From the NCBI GenBank assembly GCA_964035545.1, contig OZ037770.1, positions 6,126,229-6,190,228 of the forward strand: DNA of 64,000 bases, written 5' to 3'. The notes below the pieces were generated by a model, which was given only the letters and a program-made list of their open reading frames with translations, was not told where the DNA came from and searched no databases. The stretch comes from Bugula neritina (Eukaryota > Bryozoa > Gymnolaemata > Cheilostomatida > Bugulidae). The translations under genes and the position numbers were made by a program. The first letter of the stretch is position 1; every line of letters starts with the position of its first letter. Positions 24,628 through 37,400 of the stretch are shown one piece after another.

Positions 24628-25236
24628 CTATAAAGAACTCAAATTTTAATGCATGCAGCATGTTAGTAGGCTACTATTTGAAAAGGATTACCAAAGATTT
24701 TAAAAATATTTTTGTTTTGCAGCATTTTAATAAATTCTGTCATTCAAATAACTTCACTAAAAAAAGTCATTTCTCATAGATGAAGGTTGAGCTAGTTGAA
24801 TCCCAAATTACATTTTTTATCATACATTTTGAGAAAATTTGTTGCCAATTTAAAGGTCAACACGATGAAAGTAGTTCATATGTTGATGTTTTTGCCCAGT
24901 AAAACTAAATAACTCATAAATATTTTGCTCACTAAGATAAAGCCCATATTTGGCTATAAAGTTTTTAACACAATGTGTCCTGAAAGGAGGAAGTAGAGCC
25001 ACACTGTATGAAGGTTGAATCAGTACTATTTATTGTATAATTTATATTGTTTCAACTATTTAGCAAGCAGCAAACAGAGTTTTATTATGCATTAGCAAAA
25101 AAGTGTTTTATTCAACAGTATTTTGCACCTCCAACCCCATGGATATACAACTAATAATTACAACCGTTGTATTTGATAGCAATATAGTATTCTTTATTTA
25201 ATGACAATAGGTAGTTGTAAGTTGTAGCCTGGCACT
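24628..25236. other. gene-free AT-rich stretch
   Basis: Nothing codes convincingly here. Upstream CARF exons would be expected on the minus strand at or beyond this position, but none could be recognised. Confidence 0.5.
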
Positions 25237-26690
25237 GTGAAGAATTTTGCGAATCTTAGCTCTAAACCTCTAGCAAATATGTTATTCAAAAGTTTCATCA
25301 TGTCCCGCATCGCCTATTGTTTACCTACTATTTTTACTTGTATCTATGCCAGTGATAAAAAGGCTATTCGAAGAATTCTCAAAGATTGCTCAAAACTCGG
25401 AATTGAGTATCTAAACATTGATTCGCACATTCAGAAACTCACTAAAGAACTTGCCATCAAATATATAATAGACAATGACCATTTCATCAATAACTTTCTG
25501 AGTCAATGCCCTTCTGGAAGATATCGAACCATCAAATATAGAGGGGCATGGGGCAGAGATAGCTTCTTGCGACATCTTGTAAATACTTTAAATGAGCTTC
25601 TATTTTAAATAATCCAACAGAGTTTTGATTTTTTTTCTCTTATTTTTGTTCATTCCTACTTAGGGGAAACCTGGGTGATATGGGCCACTTAAGCCCACAG
25701 CCCAGGCTGACTATGGTTGATTGAAAATTAGTATTTCATCATGTGGGTGCTATCTCTACTGACATACAAAGAGAGTTTGAACCTCCTATACAGATGCTTG
25801 ACTGAGCTATAATTGAAAATTGGTGGACCATATCACCCGGGAACTTTTTGAAATTTCGGGTGATATGGGCCACCACAGACTCCGTCACATAAAGTCAGCT
25901 TTTTTGTGTTGAAAATGCATTTTGCTATATTAAAAAGTAACATAAAACAATAGATTTAAAATAAGTGTGTAACAGCTTCTTTTAGTGCCTCCTGACTCCA
26001 AGCATTTTAAATATTTTTGAAAGAATATCTTGGCATCTAAAATACATTGCGTGAGTATGAATATTTCAAGCACATATTCTACAGCAACTGGCTATATTGT
26101 TGTCTAATCAATATTTAGAAGTTTAATGCTTCATCATTTTTTGAAACACTTGAGAAGTAGTATTATTTTTCTTCAAACAAGTATATGAATAGAAAAATTC
26201 ACGGTCCATATCACCCCCCAGGTGGCGGTCCATATCACCCCAAAATCATGTCACCAAAAATTTTGAATTCCTACAGGCAGAGAGTGGACAAGTATTATAT
26301 ATACTATTTGGGTATTTATACATACCTTCTACACATTATCTGTAGATACAGGCCACTTACTTCAGGTAATTTTTTTCAATGAAAATATATCCACAAAGTT
26401 TGTGAAAAGTTATAAGAAAATGAGCAAAAAGAGAAAATGTGTCTTTATTTTCTAAGACAAAGAGACAAGTCTAAAATATGTAGACAGGAAGTTAGATATT
26501 CCTATTTCTAAACAATGAGACACTTTCCAACTTTCTGGTAGCCTTGGATACTGCAAAACATGCATGGTCCATATCACCCGGGTGGTTCATATCACCCAGG
26601 TTTCCCCTATTATAGCCAGTATTTACACTGAATTTTGCAACGTGTTGTCATGTTTGTGATATGTAATAAATCAATCAATCAATCACTTTA
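25237..26690 (+). mobile_element. 5'-truncated LINE 3' end, interrupted by a MITE
   Basis: An open frame of 123 codons (25237-25608) carries the end of a LINE reverse transcriptase: MSRIAYCLPTIFTCIY matches the YxxxI-S-L-Y--P block, then helices with IDSHIQKLTKEL and a terminal RFKNSFLR-like block (GRDSFLRHLVNTLN). The frame is closed upstream, so the copy is 5' truncated, as is usual for LINEs. After the TAA there is a 3' UTR split by the element at 25663-26607. It ends with AATAAATCAATCAATCAATC (about 26663-26685), a short 3' tandem tail. Confidence 0.65.
25663..26607. mobile_element. MITE of 945 bp, TA target site (Tc1/mariner-like)
   Basis: The perfect 20-bp terminal inverted repeat is GGGGAAACCTGGGTGATATG. 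TA lies on both sides (25661-25662 and 26608-26609). Motifs related to GGTCCATATCACCC recur inside in both orientations near 25830, 26205, 26230 and 26570. The internal frame 26185-26382 is not gene-like. It is inserted into the LINE 3' UTR, so it is younger than the LINE copy. Confidence 0.85.
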
Positions 26691-26699
26691 AACGTTTGT

Positions 26700-29600
26700 T
26701 ACAATATTACTGTCATGTATTTATAACTATTTTGCTGCTAGTACATGGTAATACTAGTCATGTAAAGGTGATTATTGTGTAGTTTGCTATTGCTAATTTA
26801 TAGAGTGTAATAATTTAATTTAATTCCAGTTTAAACTCTAGTCATTTTAAGTGTTAGATTATGTTTATTGATCTCTTAAAAATAGCATATCAGTTCACAA
26901 TTGTTAATTTGTTAAATACCAGTTTGGAATTTTAATAAGTTGATACACAACTTTATAGCAACTATTACTAAATAATTTTTTTAGTTATTAATATTATAAG
27001 CAAACAATAATAACACTCATATATAATCTTTCAATAATATATAGATAAGACTGTACGTAATAAGTTATGAGCAAACACTGCACCACCAGTTTTTTCATAA
27101 TGTGTAAGACTTGATTAAACAAAGGGGAGTTTCATTGACGTATCCATCATCTCAGAGATAAGAATCACGAGGGTAAAGTATGTCTCTATAACCAGTTAGT
27201 CTCAACAACCAATCATTATCTTCACTACTCAGCAGCTTGTCACATCTCAATCACACCTTGCCGAGCTGTTAACAAGCCACTATTTATAAATATCAGTTCC
27301 AGTCAAACTCAACAATATGGACAAAGACTAAAGAGGCTGGTAAGAATTTTGCTTCAATCTGTAGCATACATGTATTGTATTTTACTCAGAAATTAGCAAA
27401 AAGTGTTCATAAAATATGCTTCTGTATATGAGAACACGTCTCATAAGTGTATATATGTCAATATGTTATTTATACGCCACCCTCGCAGCACCACGGCAGT
27501 GAGAGGTGACCAAAGGTGGTCAAGCCTATAATATATAAACTTTATTATTGAGTCATTGCTTTGCAGAAGACTTGAGACAAAATTATTGTTATTAAGCAGC
27601 ATTTGCTTATTTATTTGATTGAATTTTTAACTTTCTATAATATTGCGACTGCAGAAACCCTGTTAGGCCCGAAGTAGCATATGTGCTACATTAAGATTTT
27701 ATAGTTAATCAGGTAATATTATATGATAACTTAATCACTGATAACGTATTCATGCCCTGGTAATTTACTTATATTAAATATAGCTTATATAGCAACTGCA
27801 TTGCTTTATTTAAAGACATGATATTATTCCGGAGGTCAAATCTCAGGGTATGTCTGTCATAATTCCTCTTAACGCTAAAACTTTCTTATTATGATATCAG
27901 CTCAGAAATGAGGTAATAATGTCTAGCAGCAAGTTATCAGTGCATATAATTATGCTTATTTACTCAGTCAGCGTATATGTTCATGACTGACATATTATAA
28001 TGTTAGAATAATAGTTGTATAGCCTGTCAGCAATTATTATTATTATGTGATCCACTGCTAGTCTCCAAGTAGTATTTTAGTTGCTGGGCAAAATTTTACA
28101 ATAATTTTAATAAAAAAACTATTCAACTGGTCAGCAGTAACATTTTTAATTATATTTTTAAGTTTTAGTTCAGAATTATAAGTTTAAATTTTACTAGTTT
28201 GAAGAACTATAACTTATATTAGGTGTTTATATTATTTTTATTACGCTCATAAAGATAGCATATCAGTATATGAGAGCAAGGAACATGTCAAGTGCTGCTT
28301 TGATAATTTATATTTTATAGGGTAATAGACAACTCCATAATGTAGCAACTATCACTAACTAGTTTATTAGCTGCTGATGTAAACAAATTTTCAATGTTAT
28401 GTTTCATTAGGTTAGAATTATGAAATTAAAACAACATTCCAACAAAATATATTTGGTTGCATATTTACTGCCAAAAATTTGCTGAATTTATAATCACAAA
28501 ATTCTAGTATTTAAAGAAATTTCTATTCTAATTTATAGTTCATTTTTACAACCAAAAATTTCTAACAAGGCTTGGATCATTTAAATTGCAATTGTGAAAA
28601 GTTATACCAAAATACAATTAAAGCCTTATAAACCCATACAAGCATTATAATATCAATTAATTTTATTGTCAGAATTATGATACATTTAGTAATCAATGAT
28701 CAAAGGTGAAATCGTGATGAATAAAAACATACAACCTTGCATTAGACCAGATAGCCATAGTTGGGTGTTTTCAACAAGCACAAAGCTTGCTGCAGTGAAT
28801 GTGGTAAACCAGTCGAATGTAGATAACACTTAATAGCATACAGGAATGCATGCGGCTCTCACACTGTGTTATCAGTTTGAAGAGAGGCACAGTTCTTAGC
28901 CCAGCAGTGGTTAAGACTTTTACCACCAGTTTCTCACAGTGATAGAGCCTTTAAACAAACAAGAGATTTATTGACATATTGACTATCAGAGATAAGAATC
29001 ATGAGGGTAAAGCATGTCTTTACAACAAGTTATCATCAGCAACAGTCATTGTCTTCACCACTCAGCAGCTGGTCACATCTCAATCAAGCTTGTCTGGTGA
29101 TGCTGAATATTATAGTTTTGAACTAGAGGTAGATACGAGTAGTAATAGCTCATGTCAATACATGTCGGACACCGATTGAAGTTAGTAATACTCAACCAAA
29201 TGATTATGTTATTCAAATTTTATATAAATATTATTTCGATCCTAATTATCTATTCATGCATGATCTTGACAGTAATGCAATGCATAAATTAATCTAAAAA
29301 GTGAATACTAGTATTTATTATGAATATGAATATGATTGCTTATGCGATTTTGATGCAACACTTGTAGCAGTGTGAGTATGAATATTTCAATAATATAAAT
29401 ATTTTTGATGGTAATAATTAATAAGTAGTACTATGCTTAGCTCTGTTCGGTAAAAATGCCACATTTTCAACAGTTAGGTTAAAGTTTGAGATGGTGTATT
29501 TAGGTTTGAGGTTTGAGTTTAGAATTGGGGCATCAGGTTTGGAGTTTGTATGTCGAATTTGTGTAGATTCAGCCTTAGTTTGCCGTTTCTACCTACTTTT

Positions 29601-29900
29601 GCAATTGTCACACTACTGCCTGCGCTATTATTACCAGTGCCACTTTTATCATTAACAATTTGGACAGGCTATTTTATCTAAAATTATTGTTTATATTGCT
29701 GTAATTTTATGCTTAGTAAAAGCTTTTATAAAATTGGTATGGGTTATTCGTCAGAAACAAATACTCAAAACATTTATGTTGCTCATTGTTATGAGAGAAC
29801 AGAGAGAAGTATTCATGTGTCAAACTTAAAATCTAACTGATGTGCTATAGTATTTCATTCCACTTAAATATGGTAGAATGTTTTTATCTGTTTGGCTCGT
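26700..29900. repeat. gene-poor region with a diverged direct repeat
   Basis: 27080-27275 and 28905-29105 are similar in the same order (CACCAGTTTTT, GAGATAAGAATCA-GAGGGTAAAG, CACTCAGCAGCT-GTCACATCTCAATCA). Weaker similarity extends upstream of each, so a unit of 1.4-1.8 kb may have been duplicated. A 66-codon frame at 28979-29179 spans the second copy. It has an acceptable donor-like context after the first copy, but there is no second evidence for a gene. The rest shows nothing I can name. Confidence 0.5.
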
Positions 29901-29999
29901 CACATTCAAACTATTGACTGCTCGTTGACGTTTTTTCGGCGGTCCTGAGACTAGTGCTAGGCACCCTGGTTGTATGAATCTGTCAGATAACCAGAGCTA

Positions 30000-32060
30000 A
30001 AAGAACACTTGATGATCCAAAGCGAGGGTCGCCCCGAAAGCGGCACTTGCGGTTGCCAGCCTCTCCACAATCTCGCTCTATCCGTGCTCTTGTGTCAGCT
30101 GTGGTCCAGTGGGGCCTTTTTGTTAGCATTTGTGGAAGGGCTAGCTGTTGGCACGCAGGCTCCTCTCTTAGCTTTATGTCTTCTTCTGACGGAGGGTCGT
30201 CGGCTGGGGGGAGGTAGTGTTCTCCTCTGGGTGGTTAGGAGGTACAGGCTGAGGTGACAGAGGCCCCTGCGGGCTGACAGCAGCTGTCTCCGGAGTTACT
30301 CGGGGTGGGGAGTCCCAACCTCCTCACATTCCATGGCTTCTGCAACAGAAAGTAGAGGCCGTGATGGGCCGATTTGGTCGATGCCCAAATTCGGCATCTC
30401 TTTGTAAGGAACTCTCTGACTGAGTGGTAAATGAGGTGAAAGTTGAAGAGCCACTCGTCCGATTTCCTGATCTAGCAGGTAGTCGTGGACTGGGGACTAT
30501 TCTAAATCTACCCCACACTCACTGTCATGGAATAATTCAGTTTCCAACAAGGTGAAAATGAATCAAACGAGCTACTATACTCCGTAAAAGAAGGTTCTAG
30601 TATGTTGGAAATACCTGATCGCGTAAGTGTGTTGGTAATTTCAGTGGTTGTTGGTTCCGTTTTCTTTTTGGTTCTGATTACTAAGTTGGAAGCACATCTG
30701 TTCTCTTTCAAGGCAGTGGTGAAAATGGCCAAGTTTTGAATTTTAAATTCCAAATTCGCGGAATCGCCAGTCACGTAATCGGTCAATTGGTCAGTTAAGT
30801 TGGGTAACTCCGGAGATCGGTTTGTCTCCGAATTTCGGTTTCGAGTTTCTCTAGTTTTAGAAGTATTTATTGCCTAGGTTAAGGCTGTGAACTGAATTTA
30901 TATTTGTTTGGAGCAAACAATTCGAAATTTTGGGGTTGGTTAGACATCCAATGTGGTAGTCAGCCCAGTATTTTGGGGGTCTTCTATCCCTTTTTCTTTT
31001 TTCTAAGATGTTAGCGGCTGAAGTATCTGGCCGGTCTGGAGTGTTTTGTATTGGGGGTGCTTTTTTTAGGTTTTCTGGTGGTGCGATAGGCCCTGGGTTC
31101 TCTGGTGGTGGTGTGGGGTCCTCTGTCATAGGGCCACCGAGGTCAAGCCCGGGATTGGCCGATCCTCTAGCTGTGGCTGGGGTGGTGGCCGCTGTGTGTC
31201 ATTAAGCTCTTCAGAAATGCGGACAAAGATCTCCCGGTTTCTAGGCCGAGCTACCCTCCCCCGAGAGACGGGTTGGCGGGAGGGGGCTCCAACAGTGGGG
31301 GTGCTTGTTTTGCTGATTCTGGGCTTTTGTAGTAAGGTTTTAGCCGCTGCTCGTTTTGGACAGCGGTTTGTCCTGAGCGCTTCACACGGTATGTGTGGTT
31401 GGGAAAAACCTCATCTACGCAGTAGGGTCCGACGAACTTTGGCTGCAATTTGCCGACTGTCCGTGACGCCTACGGTAGCTGACCATCCACACCCAGTCCC
31501 CTTCTTTGTATAAGGGAAGCTCCTCAAAATCTTCTGTTCGCACTGCCCACTGTTTCTTTCGCAGGGCTTCGTGCGCTTTCCTCATGGTCTCGACCAGCTT
31601 TCCTACATACTCATGTACGGGAAATTCGGGAGCTGGAACGTGGTAAGTGAGATGTCCCGGAACTCTAGTTTCGCGGCCCAACATCAACAGACTTGGTATT
31701 TCATGTGTACTAGAGTGAGAGGTACTCCGATAAGCTCGCATAATTTGTGGTAACATAATATCCCGCTCTTCTTGACTCCTCCCCAACAAGAGACTCTGAA
31801 GAACATCACCCAGCATTAGATTGTTTCTTTCTATCACCCCGTTTCCTTGAGGGTGGTACGGGGTGGTCCGGCTTTGATTCACCTCCCATACTTCGCAGAG
31901 GTCTTTCATTAGTTCTGATTAGAATTGGGCGCCCTGATTGGTGTGTATCTGTTCCTGTAGGCCGAAGTAACAGAACACGTGTTGGTCCGGGACCTGGGCT
32001 ACCGTGGGTGCCGCTGCATCGGGGATAGCCAAGGCATCCGCCCACCGTGTGAAGTGGTAA
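30000..32060 (-). pseudogene. truncated Ty3/Gypsy copy: integrase end and downstream ORFs
   Basis: On the minus strand this fragment starts inside integrase (HFTRWADALAIPDA near 32058). It reaches a TAA within the catalytic core region (near 31920) and continues through the integrase end (31909-31251, with YHPQGNGVIERNN). Then come proline-rich and basic pieces (31129-30857 with RRPPKYWADY, and 30786-30324) that correspond to the region after pol in the element at 32135-39572. It is GC-richer than its surroundings. No LTR is recognisable. It is 5' truncated and carries stops, so it is inactive. Confidence 0.75.
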
Positions 32061-32134
32061 AACCAAAATACTAAAACTAAAAGTAAAACTAAAAGTTATA
32101 AAATTAAATGATAAAATATTATAATGATAATTAT

Positions 32135-32438
32135 TGTTATAGTTTTCAGATTTAGGGTTGATGTGCCACCAAGAGAGTCTATTTATCACTAGAGAAACTT
32201 CACCAGTTAAGTCGAGTAGATATCGTTATATTTAATACAAGAATACATAATAAAATCCAATGTACAACAGTAATGATACGCACGTCTATTTAATTTACAG
32301 CACTATCCTCAACTGAGCTAGTAGCGCGAAGCGGCTACTATTACTTAACAAACAGCTTAGCTAATTGGCTAATACATTGTTCCGGGTCAATACGCAACCT
32401 TGCGTATTGTGTTGCTGGTAGCTCCACGAGCCACCACA
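32135..32438 (-). repeat. 3' LTR of the 7.4 kb Gypsy element
   Basis: 304 bp, matching 39269-39572 with about three substitutions (for example TTTAGGG/TTTAAGG, TAATGAT/TAGTGAT, CCGGG/CCAGG). It contains the polyA/terminator functions of the element by analogy. Confidence 0.9.
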
Positions 32439-32703
32439 CTGCCCCCTCCAGCAGAAAGCCCACTTTCTGATAAAATAAGATTCACATAAAAATGTATACT
32501 TCGTTGTGGGGGGGTAAGAGAACAGTATAAAAGTAATAAAAAAAAACAACAACTGGTAAAAAATATACAGGTATATATAACGTGCACTAAGTGATACGTA
32601 AGAGAAGGTCCTATCTACATATAGAGTACGTGCCACCATTACGGTAGGGAATGCCACAGAGAGGTAGGGGAATGAGTAGTAGGGAGTGGTAGGTAGACTC
32701 GAG

Positions 32704-33777
32704 TTAACTGCGGGCCGCACGCTTCATGCGTTTAATAGACTCCTGTAAGTATTTGAGTTCACTGGAGGCTGCCTGTATCCGTGGGGCCAGCCTGTACACT
32801 TCCTGCTCCAAGTCATGCGCCCTAGCTTCTACCTCACGTAGGTTACGGGTCCAGGGGGACGAGCGAGAGGAAGTTGGCTGCCTGTGTCGTTTCCGCTCTG
32901 AGGATGGGAGAGGAGGAGGGAGTGTATACGCATTTGTGTCTACTCTCTGTAGTACGACACGAGGGAAGGTATGCGGCATGCGTATAGGACTGTGAGGTGG
33001 AGAGTTAGCAGACTGTGTAGGTTTATCTGCGGCTCCAGAGATGATGGGTCGCGGGGAAGGGAAGCCTTGCTCCAGGCGAGATAGCCGAGCTGAGTCAGTG
33101 ATGAGTGGTTTGATGGCGTTGAGAAAGGCAGGATATGATGATTCGTCTACTTCATAGACATGTCCTGGATAGCACTGCATAGTACGTTGGTGCCGCAGTA
33201 AGTAATCACGATTATAGCTATATTCTCCGCAAGGGCAGAAAGTGGTGATGTAGTGCTGCGGCAAGTGCACCTTTAGTCTGCGGTGGGTTGTGAATCGCTG
33301 CTGGCAGAGGTTGCATTCACGATTACTCTCACTTCCTTGATGGGTCCTGATTTCTCTCTCTGTGGCAGGGGTAATCCAGTTGGAGGTTGCTTCCAACTGG
33401 GGTGGTAGTTGCCTGGTGGTAGGGGTTGTTGGGGCCGGCTCTGGGTCCCACGCCATCTCTAGGGAAGGCATGCCCGTAGAGACGGGCGCGAGTGTGTCTA
33501 CAAAAGTAGAATTATTGTTAGATCGCGGTGGATCTTTACAACATAATTCTAGTGACTGTCGACCGTTGCTAGCCTGAGAGTCACAGCTTTTGGAATGCAC
33601 TCGAGGAACTGATGAATCATGTGTGGACTGACCAAGAACAGTGTCTAGCTCCAGGTCTAACAGACCGTCGGCCATTACAGTGTCTTCATCGTCATTCACA
33701 TGAAACGTGGTTCCCAGTAATTCTGATTCAATCTGCTGAATTAGTTCAGAATTTACTGGCATCGAGCCCGTTTCCAT
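32704..33777 (-). CDS. C2H2 zinc-finger / coiled-coil ORF in the env position
   Basis: 357 codons with ATG at 33777-33775. The N-terminal half is acidic and low in structure. The middle carries a C2H2 finger (CNLCQQRFTTHRRLKVHLPQH, given by its Cys-x2-Cys and His-x4-His spacing at about residues 156-176) and a second Cys/His cluster (CPCGEYSYN, then HQRTMQC). The C-terminus (about residues 300-355) is a basic heptad-rich helix suited to a coiled coil. It follows the proline-rich ORF by 18 bp. A related but broken ORF lies at 54889-54524 in the second element of this lineage. The role is unknown; a nucleic-acid-binding accessory protein is the natural reading. No signal peptide or membrane span was seen, so not an envelope. 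Confidence 0.75.
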   Translation of the reverse strand: METGSMPVNSELIQQIESELLGTTFHVNDDEDTVMADGLLDLELDTVLGQSTHDSSVPRVHSKSCDSQASNGRQSLELCCKDPPRSNNNSTFVDTLAPVSTGMPSLEMAWDPEPAPTTPTTRQLPPQLEATSNWITPATEREIRTHQGSESNRECNLCQQRFTTHRRLKVHLPQHYITTFCPCGEYSYNRDYLLRHQRTMQCYPGHVYEVDESSYPAFLNAIKPLITDSARLSRLEQGFPSPRPIISGAADKPTQSANSPPHSPIRMPHTFPRVVLQRVDTNAYTLPPPLPSSERKRHRQPTSSRSSPWTRNLREVEARAHDLEQEVYRLAPRIQAASSELKYLQESIKRMKRAARS

Positions 33778-33794
33778 GAATAGGAATACAAGAC

Positions 33795-34436
33795 TTATAC
33801 TGGCTTACCTGGGAACTCGGTATTAATGTCCATACTCAACGTTCTTGGTAAGATTGGAGCTGGTTGTGAGATACGTCTGCCTTTGGCGATGTCAGCATAA
33901 GAAAAGGCTGAGCATCGTTTCTGAGGCACGAGGTCGGGACTATTTGCTTTACGCGCATTAATTCCTCCCACTATTCCGCCCTCGCAAAAGTTGATATTTG
34001 CGTGGGGTTCACAACTCCAACATTTTATCGTACGGTTTTCCCCTAGACTTTCATGTGCGCCGCTTCTAATGCAGTCACAGATGAAGTCTTTCAAATACGG
34101 TGGGGGTTTCCTCGTACGCTGTCCCCTTTCTAGGGGGGGTGACACGCTTGCCGGTTCGTTAGTAGGGGCCTCTAATGGCGTCTCTACTTCACCGTTAGCG
34201 GTCGCCTCTTCTTGTTCTCCGGATGGAGCCCCTCCCTCCGTGGGGGTTTGCACTTCCGGAACCGGCTCGGTTTCTGGAAGTGATGGAATTAGACTTGGCG
34301 GTGGCGGACACGCTTCTGTTGACAAAAGCTGCCGCTCCTCTCTCACCAAGTTTTCCTCCCGCGGTATGACCACTTCGTATTCAGGTCCATGCCGCCGTCG
34401 CCCGCGCGTCGTTGTCTGCCTCCTGGGCTCTAACAA
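33795..34436 (-). CDS. proline-rich ORF after pol, with a splice-donor-like 3' end
   Basis: 213 codons. The start overlaps the pol stop by 7 bp in another frame. It is rich in Pro, Glu and Thr, with TRKPPPYLKDF near the middle, the basic-aromatic motif often found at the end of Gypsy pol polyproteins. A Cys-rich piece (IKCWSCEPHANINFC) follows. Near its end the sequence CCCAG/GTAAGCC is a good splice donor (about 33818). The next ORF begins 18 bp after the stop, so spliced or reinitiated expression of the zinc-finger ORF is possible. Function not recognised. Confidence 0.6.
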   Translation of the reverse strand: MLEPRRQTTTRGRRRHGPEYEVVIPREENLVREERQLLSTEACPPPPSLIPSLPETEPVPEVQTPTEGGAPSGEQEEATANGEVETPLEAPTNEPASVSPPLERGQRTRKPPPYLKDFICDCIRSGAHESLGENRTIKCWSCEPHANINFCEGGIVGGINARKANSPDLVPQKRCSAFSYADIAKGRRISQPAPILPRTLSMDINTEFPGKPV

Positions 34437-37400
34437 CGGGGGGCTTCTCCCACTCCGTCAGGGCTAGCCCAATACGGTTTCAAGCGAGACTCATTCTGGA
34501 TAGACACCTGTCCTGAGCGCTCGATCTTGTACGTATGATTGGGCATAGCCTCGACGACCACGTAGGGGCCTACGAACTTAGGCTTCAGTTTGTCAGCCTG
34601 TCCGCGACGCCTACGGTAATTGACCATCCACACCTTATCTCCCTTTTGATAGAGAGGTGGTTCATCGGAATCTTCGTGCCGCACCTTCCACTGCTGTTGA
34701 CGCAGTATATCGTGTGCGGCCTTCATCCGTTCCACTAGTTCACTGGCATACTCGTGAACCGAGTTGTCTTGCTCTGGAACGTGATAGGTGAGATGGTCAG
34801 GGACACGAGTCTCTCTCCCGAGCATCAAGAGGTTTGGGGTCTCACCAGTACTGGTGTGTGGGGTGCTACGGTATGCACGCATGACTTGCGGCAACACCGT
34901 ATCCCATTCCTCTTGACCTCGTCCAAGGAGGAGACTCCGGAGTGCATCACCTAGCATCCGGTTGTTGCGTTCCACCACCCCGTTACCTTGAGGGTGGTAG
35001 GGGGTGGTCCTGCTCTGATTTACTCCCCAGAGGTGGCAAAGGTCGCTCATCAGTTGAGACTGGAATTGAGCGCCTTGATCAGAGTGTATCTGTTCGGGAA
35101 GTCCAAAATAACAGAATACATGTTGGTCTAGTGCCCTGGCCACTGTTGGGGCTGATGCATCTGGGATAGCCAGAGCATCCGCCCACCTAGTAAAGTGGTC
35201 GGTTAGTACTAGGATCCAATTATTGCCTCTGGGGGTCAGGGGCATGGGTCCGACCAGGTCTACAGCGACTACTTGCCAGGGCCTACCAGCATATAGCCTC
35301 CGCCGTCCTGCTTCACCAGGGGGGCGGCTATGCTTACTGGCCTGGCAGATCTCACACTGTTTGACTCTGAGCCGGACGTCACGCTCCATCTGCGGCCAAT
35401 ACCACCGGAGTCGTAATTTGGATATCACTCGCTTGACCCCTGCGTGGGCCTGCTTGTGAGTATCCCAAATCAACTCACGGCGGATGGCTGTGGGGCAGAC
35501 TACCCTCTTCCTTTCCGGGTGTCTACCGCTGGCAGCTAGAGAGATGGTTAGCAACCCATCCTGCCCGATCCGCAGCGAGTCCCAACGCTGACAGTATAGC
35601 CGGAACTCGGCGCATCCCTGTCGTATGCGTTCCTCGCTGGGTCGTCGCCCTTCCCTTTTGGCCCGGTATATGTCTGCCACGACTCCAGGCAGCTCTTCTT
35701 GGAGCTTCTTCAGCTCTCGAACATTACCGGCCAGTACAGGGTTGGCGCGGAGGTTTTGTACATCCTCCGGGGACTCATCAACTCTTTGCCTGAGTTGACC
35801 TTGATCCCAGTCAAACGGTGCTCCGTGATGAGCCAGCGTCTCCAACTCACATCGTGGGGGACCTCCATCCCTCCTCTCGATGTTGAGACACTGTTTGCAA
35901 CCTCCGTCAGGTCGGCGACTCAACCCATCCGCATTGCTGTGTCTCTTGCCCGGCCGGTGTTCGATCCGGTACGAGAATTCAGCTAGGATTTCGAGCCACC
36001 GGGCGACCTGACTAGAGGGCTCTGCTCTCCTGCACAACCAGATCAGCGAGGCATGATCCGTACGCAGCCGGAACTTCCTGCCATATAGGTATGGTCTGAA
36101 GTGCTTCACTGACTTGATTACTGCCAGCAGCTCCTTGCGGGTAGTGCAGTAATTTCGTTCAGCGGGAGAGAGAGACTTGCTGTAGTAGGCTACTACTACT
36201 TCTCGGCCTTCCTGCACTTGTGACAGCACAGCGCCAACATTCTGGTCACTGGCGTCCGTGTCTAGGATGTACTCCAGAGTGGGGTCTGGGTAGGCCAAGA
36301 TGGGCGCCGTTAGGAGGCAGCCCTTGAGGCGGTCGAACGCTTCTTGTTCGACTGGAGTCCACTGCCACGTCACTCCCTTTGCGGTAAGCCGGTTTAACGG
36401 CTGGGCTATGCCCGCAAAGTCTGGTATGTATTGCCTGTAATACCCTACCAGCCCCAAGAAAGCCCGGAGTCCGGTCAAGTCTTGGGGGGTGACCCAGTCT
36501 TCTACTGCCCGTACCTTTTCGGGATCCGTTGCCACGCCGTTTCGACCGACAACGTGCCCCAGGTACTTGACCTCCGGCTGCAACAGAGCGCACTTGGAAG
36601 GTTTGAGCTTAAGACCGGCACCTCGGAGTCTCTCGAAAACCTCCTGCAGACGACTGACATGTGTCTCGAAGTCTGGAGAGATTACGATGACATCATCGAG
36701 GTAGACCAGCAGTGTCTTCCAATGGAGTCCGCTAAGGACTTGTTCCATCAGCCTCTGGAAGGTGGCTGGGGCGGAGGTTAACCCGAAGGGCAGCACCTTC
36801 CACTTCCACAACCCGTCCCGTGTGATAAACGCCGCTTTCTCTTGGGCGTCGGGACTCAGAGGAACCTGCCAATAGCCGCTTAGCAAGTCTAACGTACTGA
36901 AGTACTTGCTGCCGGCTAGGGCGTCCAATGACTCGTCAATACGAGGTAGAGGGTAGGCGTCCTGTATGGTTACGCTATTGAGTTTGCGGTAGTTCACACA
37001 GAACCGCCAACTGCCGTCTTTCTTCCGGACCAGTACGACTGGCGAACTCCACGCACTATGGGCGGGCTCTATCAGTCCCCGGTCCAGAAGATCCCGTACT
37101 TGTCGGCTAACCTCCTTCTCTTTCTCCGGCCCCAGCCTGCGTGTGGGCTGCCGGACAGGGACTGTCCCTGCAGTCAGCGGTATTTCGTGTCTGACAATTC
37201 CAGTCAGTCCCACGTCATGCTCTCCGCTGCTGAACACATCACCGTAGTCGCGTAGTAACTTGGCCATAGCTTGGCGTTCTCTGTTACTCGCGCAGCCGCC
37301 ACTGGCTGTTTCGTATAACTCCCGGAGATGTGTTGGGACTGCCCCTCGTCCCTGAGTAGGGTGTCGAGGGGGTGCCTCCGTCGCGTCACCCAGCGACGGG

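Noticed and set aside
30009-30257. 82-codon plus-strand frame
   Set aside because: It opposes the truncated Gypsy fragment and has the composition of a shadow frame.
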